A DNA stretch of 64,000 nucleotides, taken from positions 62,001 to 126,000 of the forward strand of contig NZ_JOMI01000001.1 in NCBI RefSeq assembly GCF_000711235.1, written 5' to 3'. The DNA comes from Prevotella sp. 10(H). Lineage in GTDB: Bacteria > Bacteroidota > Bacteroidia > Bacteroidales > Dysgonomonadaceae. A program made the position numbers and the translations under genes. A model generated the notes under the pieces. It did no database searches. It had not been told where the DNA came from and saw only the letters and a program-made list of their open reading frames with translations. Every line of letters starts with the position of its first letter. The first letter of the stretch is position 1. Positions 55,243-64,000 of the stretch are shown one piece after another.

Positions 55243-56877
55243 TTAATATAAAACTTTATATTTATCGCCTGTCTCTTTAACAATACGGTCGTAATGCTCT
55301 TTCGGATAACCTACACGATTTGGCGATGACGGCTTTCCGTATGCATTGCGTGTAAATACGCCGTTTTCTTCTTTACGGATAACACCATCCATATATTTAA
55401 TAGTAAGGAATTCACCCAGTTTTTTCCATCTTTCGAAAGCATATTGGGCTTGTGCATCACTATAGTTGGTAAGGAACTGTACTGCCTGAGCGGGAGATTT
55501 CTTGTATAATTCCATTGCCTGAGCTTCTGTTTTTTCCTGTTCAGCAAAGAATTTACCTTCAAGCTCTTTCTGTACTTTTTCCAGATCGGCGTGCATGTAA
55601 TTGTATTTGTTGTATACCATATTCGAAACCCAATTCTGAATCCAGAAGCTGGATGTCCAAGAGAATGTATATAAGTCGCCGTTTCCTTCACGGTAGCATT
55701 CAGGAACTTTGGTTATAGAGCAATACATCGGTGTAAATACTGTCTGATCGGCGTCGTCAGTACCGAACCAAAGTATACCACCGATCGGATTAGGTAGTGA
55801 AGATCGCATCTGCGCAGTAAATACAAATCCTGATTGCTGTGTCGCTATCGGGCGCTCGTTGCAATACTGTACAGAATCGGATTCCCAGGTCAGCGGAGCC
55901 CAACGGTAAGGAGATTTATACGGGCCTGCGCCTACATCGTTCGTCCAGTCTAGTTCCGTACCTTCATAGTGGTCGCGCATCATTTCCTGTATATCGGCTA
56001 TAGAAAGTTTCCTGTCCGGCTTGATATATAAAGGCATCGGTTCTTGTGTCTTACCCTGTGCATAGGTCACAAATTTAGCCATATCTTTATTGTAGCGGTT
56101 GAAGAAGCTCCATACACGGGCTTCACAGAAACGTTGACCGCCAAAGTCAAGAGGGTTATAAGCCTTAGCAAAGCTAAAATCTTCATCTTTACCGCTATAG
56201 TATCCTTTTTCCTTGGCAAAAGATATTACATCCTTTGAATATATGCAGTTGTCAGGATCATTCAATGGGAATTGCTGTATCCTAGCCTGATTGGCATGTG
56301 CCGAAATGCAATCGTCCGGAATGCGTACAGCTACCCATACAGCACCCTTATTGCCTTTTCCTTTACCTATCATTTCCAATACCCATATTTCGTTAGGGTC
56401 GCCTATCGAGAAAGATTCGCCGCCACTATAGTAACCGTATTCCGTTACCAGTTCCGTCATTACTTTAATGGCTTCCCTTGCGCTTTTGGATCTTTGTAAT
56501 GTAATATATATAAGGCTCCCGTAATCCATTATTCCGTCCGGATCGGCCAATTCTTCACGACCGCCAAATGTAGTTTCACCTATAGTTACCTGATGCTCGT
56601 TCATATTTCCTACTACATTATAAGTTTGGGCTGGTTGGGCTATTTCACCCATATATCTTCCCGTATCCCATTCGTATACTTTAAGCATATCTCCTTTGTT
56701 CCATTTTTTGGCTGGCCAATGATAAAGTTCTCCGAATAAGGCATAGGAATCGGCCGAATAACTGATAATAGTAGAGCCGTCGACAGACGCATATTTGCCC
56801 ACAAGAAAATTTGTGCAGCCAAATACGCGAATCAGAGCAAGTAAGCAGAATAACGCAAACAAAAATATTTTCTTCAT
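55243..56877 (-). CDS. Secreted C69-family dipeptidase
   Basis: A 544-residue exported peptidase. The signal peptide (IFLFALFCLLALIRVFG) ends right before the presumed N-terminal nucleophile Cys21 in GCTNFLVGKYASVDGSTIISYSAD, as in the C69 (PepD) family, where the Cys is freed by processing. Further family landmarks: YNVVGNMNEHQVTIGETTFGGR, SIGDPNEIWVLEMIGKG and VWVAVRIPDDCISAHANQARI. It likely cleaves dipeptides in the periplasm or outside. The long AT-rich gap upstream contains minus-strand TACATTTG boxes that could be its promoters. Confidence 0.93.
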   Translation of the reverse strand: MKKIFLFALFCLLALIRVFGCTNFLVGKYASVDGSTIISYSADSYALFGELYHWPAKKWNKGDMLKVYEWDTGRYMGEIAQPAQTYNVVGNMNEHQVTIGETTFGGREELADPDGIMDYGSLIYITLQRSKSAREAIKVMTELVTEYGYYSGGESFSIGDPNEIWVLEMIGKGKGNKGAVWVAVRIPDDCISAHANQARIQQFPLNDPDNCIYSKDVISFAKEKGYYSGKDEDFSFAKAYNPLDFGGQRFCEARVWSFFNRYNKDMAKFVTYAQGKTQEPMPLYIKPDRKLSIADIQEMMRDHYEGTELDWTNDVGAGPYKSPYRWAPLTWESDSVQYCNERPIATQQSGFVFTAQMRSSLPNPIGGILWFGTDDADQTVFTPMYCSITKVPECYREGNGDLYTFSWTSSFWIQNWVSNMVYNKYNYMHADLEKVQKELEGKFFAEQEKTEAQAMELYKKSPAQAVQFLTNYSDAQAQYAFERWKKLGEFLTIKYMDGVIRKEENGVFTRNAYGKPSSPNRVGYPKEHYDRIVKETGDKYKVLY

Positions 56878-57454
56878 AGTTCAAATTTTTTTTAGAGGTA
56901 TAAAGATATACTTAATAATTTATATAGGAAAAAGACTTTGGATAAATATACAAAAGTATTGTATGAGGAATATACAAAAATACACACCGTATAATATTCA
57001 AAAATAAATTCACAACGAAACAAATGTAAATAGAGTAAATTTATACATATATAAACAGCATTTATACAAATGTAATCCAATCTATAGTATACAATTGAAT
57101 ATAGATTAAACAGCATTTATTTAATACATATTTAGTTATTTAAATATCAATATATCAGATATTTATATAAAATATTTAAAGTGATTATTCAATAATAATA
57201 TGATAGAGTGGGAGAGAGGGTGATTTTTCCTTTATTATTACTAACTTGTATTAAATTTAATATACTTTTAATTAGATTATTAAAAATATAATGAGAAGTA
57301 TTAATTTATATGGAATACGATTGTATACATTATAATTTATTACAAATGTAATTTGCGGTAATATTTTTGTAAACAACAAAAGTAAACTGGGTGTGTTTTC
57401 ATTTGTAAAATATTTTATTTACATTTGTTCCTACAATGATATACAAACTTAAAT
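56878..57454. promoter_or_regulatory. Very AT-rich divergent control region with repeated ACAAATGTAA boxes
   Basis: 577 bases between the dipeptidase and XRE regulator genes, no coding frame. ACAAATGTAA occurs on the plus strand at 57020-57029, 57066-57075 and 57342-57351 (the last within the dyad ATTAC-AAAT-GTAAT), and on the minus strand at 57419-57428; a partial copy (ACAAATG) lies at 57400-57406 on the minus strand. Its reverse complement holds TACATTTG, a perfect TAnnTTTG -7 box; the one at 57420-57427 points to the regulator gene. TAAACAGCATTTAT is directly repeated at 57052-57065 and 57107-57120. Confidence 0.55.
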
Positions 57455-57955
57455 ATGAAAGACAGGATAAGATTTATAATGGAACAGGAGAATATGACTC
57501 CATCTGCATTTGCCGATAAACTTGAACTTGGACGAGCAGTGATTTCACATATCCTTAATGGCCGGAATAATCCCAGTTTGGATGTTGTTACCAGAATATT
57601 AGGAAAAATGAATTATATCAATCCGGATTGGCTCTTAACAGGAACCGGAGATATGTATAAGACTGAGGGGGGAAAGATTTCTTCTGTACAGCAAGAGTCT
57701 TCTTCAAATTATTTTCAATCGGGACAAAGTCAACCTGATTTATTCTCTCAGGCTCCCGTATCCTTACCCATTACCCAAACAGAAACCGAATATCGCAAGG
57801 AAAATATAGTTAATGAAGCGGCAAATACGCAAAAAGAATCTGAAAAACAGACTATTATATATCAAAAAGCACCTGAGCGTAAAATTACTAAAATAATAAT
57901 TTATTACTCAGATAATACATTTGAGACATTCAATGCTGATAATGTACCATTATAA
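57455..57955 (+). CDS. XRE-family helix-turn-helix regulator
   Basis: A 166-residue DNA-binding protein. The N-terminal XRE HTH spans about 1-65: MKDRIRFIMEQENMTPSAFADKLELGRAVISHILNGRNNPSLDVVTRILGKMNYINPDWLLTGTGDMY, close to many Bacteroides regulators of this type. A flexible Ser/Gln-rich linker follows (70-130), then a short basic C-terminal strand motif RKITKIIIYYSDNTFETFNAD that recurs in this protein family as I recall it. No protease or ligand domain. It stands alone, with repeated boxes upstream that it or another factor might bind. Confidence 0.85.
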   Translation: MKDRIRFIMEQENMTPSAFADKLELGRAVISHILNGRNNPSLDVVTRILGKMNYINPDWLLTGTGDMYKTEGGKISSVQQESSSNYFQSGQSQPDLFSQAPVSLPITQTETEYRKENIVNEAANTQKESEKQTIIYQKAPERKITKIIIYYSDNTFETFNADNVPL

Positions 57956-58083
57956 ACAAATGGCAGGCTAAAAATATTAGGTATTTAATTATAAAACGGA
58001 ATCTTTAACTTATAATAAACATATGATGGAGTTTTCCTTTCATTATTATACTTTCCGCATTTTTTAGTAAGCCCAAACTTTAT

Positions 58084-58091
58084 TACCTTTG
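58084..58091 (+). promoter_or_regulatory. Likely pyrKD promoter -7 box (TACCTTTG)
   Basis: TACCTTTG followed by TGTCCGAA, 48 bases before the pyrK ATG. Confidence 0.6.
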
Positions 58092-58138
58092 TGTCCGAAT
58101 AAATCAGAAAGTCTTTATCTCTAAAAAAACTAAGGTAA

Positions 58139-58921
58139 ATGAAAAAAATGCTGGATTTAGTTGTTACACAAAACAACCAACTAAACCAAAGTTACTGCCT
58201 CATCAAACTGACAACCACAGATAACTCTCCTTTACCGGAAATGTTTCCCGGACAATTTGTAGAAGTAAAAGTAGACGGCTCGCCCAAAACTTATCTGCGT
58301 CGCCCCATTTCGGTTAATTATATCGATAAATCGAAGAACGAATTATGGCTGCTTATACAGGCAATCGGTGACGGTACACGCAAAATGTGCGCATATAAAA
58401 CGGGTGATATCGTAAACCTGCTTCTTCCCCTTGGTAATTCGTTTACCATACCCGATGAAAATAAGGCTCAGGAGCTCTTATTAATCGGCGGAGGTGTAGG
58501 AACAGCTCCCATGCTTTATCTTGGCTCCTGCCTCAAGGAAAAGGGCTTTAAGCCGACATTCTTATTAGGGGCACGATCTAAGGGTGATTTACTCCAATTG
58601 AAAGACTTTGCACAATACGGAGAAGTCTTTTGCACTACCGAAGACGGTTCGTTCGGAGAAAAAGGCTATGTAACCGATCATTCAGTGTTAAAAAACACCC
58701 GTTTTTCATCGATTTACACCTGTGGACCGAAGCCAATGATGATGGCTATAGCAAGATATGCAAAAGAGAACAAAATAAATTGTGAGGTCTCACTCGAAAA
58801 CGTTATGGCATGCGGATTTGGAGTCTGCCTGTGTTGTGTGGAGAAGACTCGCGAAGGGAATGTATGCGTGTGTACAGATGGTCCCGTATTTAATATAGAA
58901 AAGTTGACATGGACAAATTAA
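58139..58921 (+). CDS. pyrK: Dihydroorotate dehydrogenase electron-transfer subunit
   Basis: A 260-residue FAD and [2Fe-2S] subunit that passes electrons from PyrD to NAD+. FAD-binding motif [15 protein letters not shown] domain start [19 protein letters not shown], and C-terminal iron-sulfur Cys cluster [21 protein letters not shown] with a further Cys in [10 protein letters not shown] second ATG at 58148 is an alternative start. It overlaps pyrD by 13 bases, a typical pyrK-pyrD pair; other pyr genes are not adjacent (carAB lie more than 50 kb away). Confidence 0.94.
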   Translation: MKKMLDLVVTQNNQLNQSYCLIKLTTTDNSPLPEMFPGQFVEVKVDGSPKTYLRRPISVNYIDKSKNELWLLIQAIGDGTRKMCAYKTGDIVNLLLPLGNSFTIPDENKAQELLLIGGGVGTAPMLYLGSCLKEKGFKPTFLLGARSKGDLLQLKDFAQYGEVFCTTEDGSFGEKGYVTDHSVLKNTRFSSIYTCGPKPMMMAIARYAKENKINCEVSLENVMACGFGVCLCCVEKTREGNVCVCTDGPVFNIEKLTWTN

Positions 58922-59820
58922 TCGTAAACATAGGTAAACTACATTTGAAGAATCCCGTGATGACAGCTTCGGGTACTTTTGGCTATGGGAAAGAGTATTC
59001 GGACATTATAGATTTGTCGCGAATAGGCGGTATATTTGTAAAGGGAACTACTATTCGGGAGCGTCAGGGGAATGATTATCCGCGTATGGCAGAAACGCCG
59101 GCCGGCATGTTAAACGCTGTAGGACTGCAAAATAAGGGTGTCGACTACTTCGTTTCCAATATATATCCCGAGATAAAAGATTATGATACAAATATAATTG
59201 TAAACGTATCGGGTTCTACTATCGAAGATTATGTAGAATGTACCGAAAAACTACTGAATCTGGATAAAATTCCGGCTATCGAACTCAATATTTCGTGCCC
59301 TAACGTAAAGGAAGGCGGCATGGCTTTCGGTGTATGCGCCGATTCGGCAGCCGAAGTAACAAGAGCGGTACGCAAAGTATGGGATAAGACTCTGATTGTA
59401 AAACTATCTCCAAATGTAACAGATATAACAGAAATAGCCAGAGCCGCCGAAGCAGAAGGTGCTGATGCCGTTTCTCTTATCAACACACTGCTGGGAATGG
59501 CTATCGACATCAACAGGAAACGTCCGGTATTATCAACGGTTACGGGAGGACTTTCCGGCCCGTGTGTAAAACCTGTAGCTTTGCGTATGGTATGGCAGAC
59601 ATACAATGCCGTGAAGATACCGATCATCGGTATGGGAGGAATTTCGTGTTGGCAGGATGCGATTGAATTTATCCTTGCAGGGTCATCTGCCATACAGATA
59701 GGGACACACAACTTTGTCGACCCCACTATTTCAGTGAAGGTGGTAGATGGCATCAAAGAATATCTCGACAGGCACAATATCTCATCCGTAAAAGAACTTA
59801 TCGGTGCACTACAGCTATAA
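58909..59820 (+). CDS. pyrD: Dihydroorotate dehydrogenase, class 1B catalytic subunit
   Basis: Oxidises dihydroorotate to orotate, the fourth step of pyrimidine synthesis, with electrons leaving via PyrK. A 303-residue FMN TIM barrel: [64 protein letters not shown] with the class 1 catalytic Cys, [50 protein letters not shown] and [26 protein letters not shown]. Class 1B is indicated by pairing with pyrK. Confidence 0.96.
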   Translation: MDKLIVNIGKLHLKNPVMTASGTFGYGKEYSDIIDLSRIGGIFVKGTTIRERQGNDYPRMAETPAGMLNAVGLQNKGVDYFVSNIYPEIKDYDTNIIVNVSGSTIEDYVECTEKLLNLDKIPAIELNISCPNVKEGGMAFGVCADSAAEVTRAVRKVWDKTLIVKLSPNVTDITEIARAAEAEGADAVSLINTLLGMAIDINRKRPVLSTVTGGLSGPCVKPVALRMVWQTYNAVKIPIIGMGGISCWQDAIEFILAGSSAIQIGTHNFVDPTISVKVVDGIKEYLDRHNISSVKELIGALQL

Positions 59821-59839
59821 AATTAATATCTGGCGGAAT

Positions 59840-60319
59840 ATGGAGGAATTTGAAGTAAATAACATATCCTTGTTATCTCTGATTGAGAAATGGGAGCCAA
59901 AACTACAGGCTTTACCTGAAAATGTTATTACTCACAGAAAGAATAGTCAAAGCAGAACTATCAGGCAGATCCTCGGACATATGGTGGATTCAGCCTCAAA
60001 TAATACCCACCGGATTATTCATCTGCAATATCGGGCTAGTCCGCTAATCTTTCCCGATTATGCGAATGTGGGAAATAACGACAGGTGGATTGCGATTCAG
60101 AATTATCAGACAGAAGACTGGAATAATGTCATTCAACTATGGAAATACACTAATATTCACATCGTGCATGTTATCAGAAATGTGAATCCGGATAAACTCG
60201 GTAATGAATGGATATCGGCTTTAGGAGATAAAGTATCCCTGAAAGATATGATTATGGATTACTTACACCATTTTGAACTTCATCTGAGCGAAATCGATGA
60301 ACTGATAAGCCAAAACTAG
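59840..60319 (+). CDS. DinB-like four-helix-bundle protein
   Basis: 159 residues from the ATG at 59840; an earlier GTG inside pyrD is less likely. The pattern is that of DinB_2-type proteins: helix ISLLSLIEKWEPKLQAL, first histidine in RQILGHMVDSASNNTHRI, and YLHHFELHLSEIDELI near the C-terminus supplying further His residues for a metal site. Members of this fold include thiol-dependent transferases and proteins of unknown role; it is not the DNA polymerase also called DinB. It follows pyrD by 19 bases and ends at a terminator, so it is probably co-transcribed. Confidence 0.8.
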   Translation: MEEFEVNNISLLSLIEKWEPKLQALPENVITHRKNSQSRTIRQILGHMVDSASNNTHRIIHLQYRASPLIFPDYANVGNNDRWIAIQNYQTEDWNNVIQLWKYTNIHIVHVIRNVNPDKLGNEWISALGDKVSLKDMIMDYLHHFELHLSEIDELISQN

Positions 60320-60343
60320 AATCCGATATATAACTTACAATAC

Positions 60344-60373
60344 AAGGTTAATCGAAATAGGTTAACCTTTTTT
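60344..60373 (+). terminator. Terminator after the pyrK-pyrD-DinB unit
   Basis: AAGGTTAA pairs with TTAACCTT, then TTTTG. Confidence 0.8.
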
Positions 60374-60484
60374 GTTACATAAATAATAAGTTTTGTTTAA
60401 AATATTATAAAATATGCAAAAGCAGAATTGATTTTCATTAAAAAATAAGGTTCTGTCGATTGAAAGAAGTTAATTTCGATCACT

Positions 60485-61627
60485 ATGCGTAAAATATATG
60501 TTTTTTTACTGATAATAGGTAATTGTGGTATGCTATATGCGCAGGATGCATCACAAACAGATACCACTACTGTTGAAAAAAAGAGCTTTTTTAAACGGTT
60601 TATAGAATATTTCGAAAAATCGAACGAGGTAAATAACGACAAGCGTTTCGATTTTTCAATAATAGGTGGCCCGCACTATTCCGGTGATACCAAACTTGGA
60701 CTGGGAATGGTTGCTTCGGGGTTGTATCGTATAGACAGGAGCGATCTGAGCATTTCGCCGTCGAACGTTTCGCTGTATGGCGATATAACCACCACTGGTG
60801 CATATGTGATCGGGATTAGCGGCAATGCTCTTTTCCCGAAAATGGCGTACCGCATCGATGCTGACATATATTTTGCACACCGCCCCAGCAGATACTGGGG
60901 AGTGGGCTATGATGCCGGACGAAAAGATTATGATTCGGATTATGATAATCAGGTAATGGGGCTTAAATTTGATTTTCTCAAGAAAATGGCTCCGAATACT
61001 TATCTGGGAATTACAACGAATGTGAGGAACGTAGAAGGTAAAAATTTCGATGATATAAGCTTGCTTGGAGATGCGAAAAGAAGTACTACTGCTGTCGGAG
61101 CCGGTCTTATACTATCTTACGATTCGCGTGATTTTATCCCTAATCCGTATAAAGGGATATATGCAAAAGCCGAACAGGTATTTTATCCTAAATTTGTTGG
61201 CAGTTCGTATAATTCCAGTACTACCGAGTTGGTGTTCAGGGCTTATAAGCAAGTGTGGGAAGGCGGCATCTTAGCATTCGACCTGCAGGGAATTTTCAAC
61301 TGGGGAGATGTAGCATGGAATATGATGGCAGAAGCCGGAGGTTCCTATCAGATGCGCGGCTATTACAGGGGACGATACAGAGACAAGAATCTTATTCAGT
61401 CGCAGGTAGAGCTGCGGCAACATGTATACAAGAGAAGTAGCGCAGTAGTCTGGGCAGGAGCCGGGAATGTTTTTTCTAAATTTTCTAAATTCGAATTAGA
61501 TCAGACATTACCCACTTTTGGCATTGGCTACCGCTGGGAATTCAAGAAGAGAGTGAATGTCCGTTTGGACTATGGTATAGGAAAAGGAGAATCCGCTTTT
61601 TATTTCAACATAAACGAAGCATTTTAA
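60485..61627 (+). CDS. Omp85-superfamily outer-membrane barrel (no POTRA domains seen)
   Basis: A 380-residue exported protein with signal peptide (VFLLIIGNCGMLYAQ). After a short charged stretch comes a 16-strand-type barrel like the surface-antigen D15/Omp85 C-terminal domain: FSIIGGPHYSGDTKLGLGMVASGLY, VGAGLILSYDSRDFIPNPYKGIYAKAEQVF, the loop-6-like motif YQMRGYYRGRYRDKNLIQSQVELRQHV and a C-terminal FKKRVNVRLDYGIGKGESAFYFNINEAF. It has no POTRA domains, unlike BamA; patatin-free barrel-only members exist in Bacteroidetes. Role unknown. The eptA-like gene starts 11 bases downstream, so the two are one operon. Confidence 0.83.
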   Translation: MRKIYVFLLIIGNCGMLYAQDASQTDTTTVEKKSFFKRFIEYFEKSNEVNNDKRFDFSIIGGPHYSGDTKLGLGMVASGLYRIDRSDLSISPSNVSLYGDITTTGAYVIGISGNALFPKMAYRIDADIYFAHRPSRYWGVGYDAGRKDYDSDYDNQVMGLKFDFLKKMAPNTYLGITTNVRNVEGKNFDDISLLGDAKRSTTAVGAGLILSYDSRDFIPNPYKGIYAKAEQVFYPKFVGSSYNSSTTELVFRAYKQVWEGGILAFDLQGIFNWGDVAWNMMAEAGGSYQMRGYYRGRYRDKNLIQSQVELRQHVYKRSSAVVWAGAGNVFSKFSKFELDQTLPTFGIGYRWEFKKRVNVRLDYGIGKGESAFYFNINEAF

Positions 61628-61637
61628 GAGCCCGAAG

Positions 61638-63335
61638 ATGAACCTAAAAAAATGGATGGATAGCTTCATAGCTAATCCTGTTTATCTGTTCATACTGTTT
61701 GTTACAGTTAATTTTTTGCCCAATATTGGATTGATATTTACAGAACCGTTCAATATCGTAGGCAGGTTAATGCTTGTTGTTTTCCCTCTAGGACTTTATT
61801 TCTCTACCTTTAGTATATCGAAGAATATCGGTCTGATACAATTACTTCTTGTACCATTATTGGTCCTCCATGCTTTTCAAATGGTTGTTTTTTATTTGTT
61901 CGGGGAAGATGTGATTGCCGTAGATATGTTCCTGAATGTGGTAACGACCAATGCTACTGAGGCCGGAGAAGTGATTAACGGTATCTTTGCATCTATCGTT
62001 TTTGTTGTTATTGTTTATATTCCGACTATCGTTATCGCTGTGATTGCCTTTAAGAGAGGGGTAAGAAACGAAGGCTCTTTTCGTCGTAAATTCTTTTTTT
62101 CAGGCATCATTATCATGGTATCGTCATACGTCTTATGTTTCTTTGCCAAGAATGAGAATACCGGAAATTTTACATTTCATCAGGATGTATATCCGGTCAA
62201 TATATTTTACAATCTTGATTTTGCTGCGAATAAATGGAAACGCAGCTGTAATTATCCGGTAACTTCTAAAGACTTTACTTTCAATGCCCGAAAAGTAAAA
62301 GAAGCCGGACAAAGGGAAATATATGTTTTGGTAGTAGGTGAAACAGGCCGGGCCGAAAACTGGGGGCTCTATGGTTACGAACGCAATACCACCCCTTATC
62401 TGGCAAAAGATACGAATATCGTCTTTTTCAAGGATGCAATTACACAATCGAATACCACCCATAAGAGTGTCCCGATAATTATGTCGGCGGCATCAGCTGA
62501 AAACTATGATGTGATATATCAACAGAAAAGTATTATCGAAGCATTTAAGGAAGTCGGATTCACAACAGCTTTTATTTCCAACCAGTCGGCAAACCGTACA
62601 TTTACAGATTACTTTGCTCAGGAAGCCGATTTTGTCCATTATTACCGTTATGCAAATGACCGGATAAATAATTACGATGAAGCTTTATTGCCTAAATTCA
62701 GGCATTATATCGATTCTGTTAAAGGAAATCTGTTTATTATACTTCATACTTACGGGTCACATTTTAATTATAAAGAGCGTTATCCGGAAAATTTTGCTAA
62801 ATTCACGCCGGATAATGTAGAAGAAATCAGCCGGACCGAAAGGCAAATGCTCGTGAATGCTTATGATAACACGATACTATATACGGACAATTTTCTTCAT
62901 AGCGTGACAGAGATATTAACAGAAACAGGCGCCTGCTCGGGAATGTATTATGCATCGGATCACGGGGAAGATATTCAGGATGATAAGCGAAAACGCTTTT
63001 TGCATGCCTCGCCTAATCCGACTTTCTATCAGTTGAAAATACCTATGCTTTTATGGTTTTCACCTGTTTATAAAGAAAATTATCCGTGGAAAACGAGAAA
63101 TGCTGTAAATAATAGTTCCAAGCCTGTTGCCACAAATGCTGCATTCCATACAGTTCTCGACATGGCCAATATAGAAACGAGCTATCTGGATGCCGACTTA
63201 TCACTGGTAGATAAAAGGTTTAAAACGACAAAAAGGATGTATCTGAGCGACCATGACAACCCGATTTCTTTCTATAATGCAGGCCTGAAGAAAGAAGATA
63301 AAAAGATGATAGAAGAAAGGAATATGTTTCATTAA
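61638..63335 (+). CDS. Lipid A phosphoethanolamine transferase-like membrane enzyme (EptA family)
   Basis: A 565-residue inner-membrane enzyme. About five N-terminal membrane helices (1-170) are followed by a periplasmic alkaline-phosphatase-fold domain with VLVVGETGRAENWGLYGYERNTTP (metal-binding Glu235), the presumed nucleophile Thr274 in QSNTTHKSVPIIMSAAS, LHTYGSHFNYKERYP and MYYASDHGEDIQDD with metal-binding Asp-His. This order matches EptA/MCR-type phosphoethanolamine transferases that decorate lipid A. The usual TSTAVSVPC reads NTTHKSVPI. Sugar targets other than lipid A are possible. Confidence 0.88.
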   Translation: MNLKKWMDSFIANPVYLFILFVTVNFLPNIGLIFTEPFNIVGRLMLVVFPLGLYFSTFSISKNIGLIQLLLVPLLVLHAFQMVVFYLFGEDVIAVDMFLNVVTTNATEAGEVINGIFASIVFVVIVYIPTIVIAVIAFKRGVRNEGSFRRKFFFSGIIIMVSSYVLCFFAKNENTGNFTFHQDVYPVNIFYNLDFAANKWKRSCNYPVTSKDFTFNARKVKEAGQREIYVLVVGETGRAENWGLYGYERNTTPYLAKDTNIVFFKDAITQSNTTHKSVPIIMSAASAENYDVIYQQKSIIEAFKEVGFTTAFISNQSANRTFTDYFAQEADFVHYYRYANDRINNYDEALLPKFRHYIDSVKGNLFIILHTYGSHFNYKERYPENFAKFTPDNVEEISRTERQMLVNAYDNTILYTDNFLHSVTEILTETGACSGMYYASDHGEDIQDDKRKRFLHASPNPTFYQLKIPMLLWFSPVYKENYPWKTRNAVNNSSKPVATNAAFHTVLDMANIETSYLDADLSLVDKRFKTTKRMYLSDHDNPISFYNAGLKKEDKKMIEERNMFH

Positions 63336-63347
63336 TTAAACTAAGAT

Positions 63348-64000
63348 ATGACACAACTACTTAGAAAAACCACACTGTTCGCTATTACAGGATTAATGCC
63401 CCTGATTACCCTATTCGCCCAGAATGAAACTGTTGAGCTTATCCCGTTCGGCAATATGGACAAATGGATGGTAAGACAGATAAAAGAATCGAGAATGATA
63501 GGCGGTAATACCAAATACTTATATGAAATAACATCGGGTGACACCCTCAAAGACGTGGCCTACAAAAACACCGTATCTCCATGGGCTAATTCGTCTGTGC
63601 TTGCTAAAGTAAAAACGATAACTAAAGGCAGCGTAACCGTTTTCCCTGAGAAAAGAGATAACGGATTTTGTGCAAGACTGGAAACAAGAATCGAAAAAGT
63701 TACAGTACTCGGTATGATCGATATCAATGTACTGGCCAGCGGCACCATTTTCCTCGGAGAAATGCTGGAACCGATAAAAGATACGAATAATCCCCAGTCG
63801 AAACTGGTAACAGGTATACCCTTTACAAAACGGCCAAAGGCAATGCAATACGACTATAAAGTAACTACAGGAGGTAATTGTGTGCAGGCAACAGGCTTCA
63901 GCAAACAAAAGAAGCTCGATAAGAAAGATATGGCCGAAGTCCAGATCCTGCTTCAAAACCGATGGGAAGACGCAGACGGAAATATATACGCCAAGCGTGT
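63348..64000 (+). CDS. Secreted PCMD-like protein (3' end beyond window)
   Basis: The ATG at 63348 opens a frame that runs to the window edge (217 codons). Signal peptide LLRKTTLFAITGLMPLITLFAQ, then ELIPFGNMDKWMVRQIKES, SPWANSSVLAKVKTITKGSVTVFPEKRDNGFCARLETRIE, INVLASGTIFLGEMLEP and GIPFTKRPKAMQYDYKVTTGG. This matches the Bacteroidetes PCMD (putative carbohydrate metabolism) jelly-roll as I recall it, in a version without lipobox. It starts 12 bases after the eptA-like gene and is probably in the same operon. A full comparison needs the missing C-terminus. Confidence 0.82.
   Translation, partial: MTQLLRKTTLFAITGLMPLITLFAQNETVELIPFGNMDKWMVRQIKESRMIGGNTKYLYEITSGDTLKDVAYKNTVSPWANSSVLAKVKTITKGSVTVFPEKRDNGFCARLETRIEKVTVLGMIDINVLASGTIFLGEMLEPIKDTNNPQSKLVTGIPFTKRPKAMQYDYKVTTGGNCVQATGFSKQKKLDKKDMAEVQILLQNRWEDADGNIYAKR

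Noticed and set aside
57455-57955. XRE regulator as a prophage remnant
   Set aside because: No integrase, structural or other phage gene is nearby and the protein resembles common chromosomal Bacteroidales regulators.
59229-59777. 182-codon minus-strand frame within pyrD
   Set aside because: Antisense shadow of pyrD, whose full set of motifs is present on the plus strand.
59840-60319. DinB-like gene as DNA polymerase IV
   Set aside because: At 159 residues with a His-metal four-helix pattern it belongs to the unrelated DinB/YfiT fold.

Overview
This window is 64 kb of chromosome from a member of the Bacteroidetes, most likely order Bacteroidales; several features would suit a Dysgonomonas or Parabacteroides relative, but the genus cannot be fixed from sequence alone. 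Support for the phylum: many genes are preceded by TAnnTTTG boxes (the -7 element of the Bacteroidetes primary sigma factor) and few by Shine-Dalgarno sequences. The lineage-typical blocks bamD-rpoZ-DUF4293 and purH-mreBCD-mrdA-rodA are present, Rho carries a long Lys/Glu/Pro/Gln/Asn-rich insert, phosphofructokinase is the pyrophosphate type, and there are DUF3836, PCMD and FISUMP secreted proteins. The DNA is AT-rich and gene-dense. There are two tRNA genes (Arg-ACG, Cys-GCA), no rRNA, no CRISPR array and no recognisable insertion sequence or prophage.

Layout. 1-4.5 kb: carAB on the minus strand, behind a leader with a terminator-like hairpin and an overlapping small reading frame. 4.6-9.1 kb: a NUDIX hydrolase, a HAD phosphatase, an outer-membrane protein with a PCMD lipoprotein, and two small DUF3836-type secreted proteins. 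9.4-13.4 kb: PPi-phosphofructokinase, a GC-rich hairpin-dense intergenic element, then a two-gene ATPase + DUF4276 cassette that looks like a defence module. 13.4-17.8 kb: two paralogous M48 lipoprotein proteases on either side of a GT9 glycosyltransferase, mscL and an unknown membrane-anchored protein. 17.8-25.3 kb: a fused GldF-GldG protein, ligA, galK, a DUF6913-like protein, dapA and tRNA-Arg. 25.7-32.8 kb: a large FISUMP surface protein, the MlaE/MlaF lipid transporter pair, exonuclease III, a TlpA-like thiol lipoprotein and a secreted transglutaminase-like protein.

32.9-41.6 kb: sufCDS without sufB, bamD-rpoZ-DUF4293, a 987-residue protein joining a pseudo-receiver, an intact receiver domain and a PPDK-type ATP-grasp module, and an RlpA-like protein. 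41.8-45.3 kb: tRNA-Cys, rho and a zinc-type cation diffusion facilitator. 45.4-52.9 kb: purH and the rod-shape operon mreB-mreC-mreD-mrdA-rodA. 52.9-56.9 kb (minus strand): FecCD-type permease, its ATPase and a C69 dipeptidase. 56.9-64 kb: a very AT-rich gap with repeated ACAAATGTAA boxes in front of an XRE regulator, then pyrK-pyrD, a DinB-like protein, an Omp85-family barrel, an EptA-like phosphoethanolamine transferase and the start of a second PCMD protein.

How the genes fit together. Most are housekeeping: pyrimidine synthesis (carAB, pyrKD), purine synthesis (purH), Fe-S assembly (suf), envelope building (mre/mrd/rod, bamD, mla, eptA-like, Omp85, GT9), replication and repair (ligA, xth) and transcription (rpoZ, rho). 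The clearest accessory element is the cassette at 11.1-13.4 kb. A second layer is regulatory or repetitive: nearly the same phrase-built repeat sits directly before the start codons of carB and sufS, and other phrase repeats fill gaps before xth and the ABC ATPase gene. Functional calls rest on motif and family recognition by eye; no database search was run.
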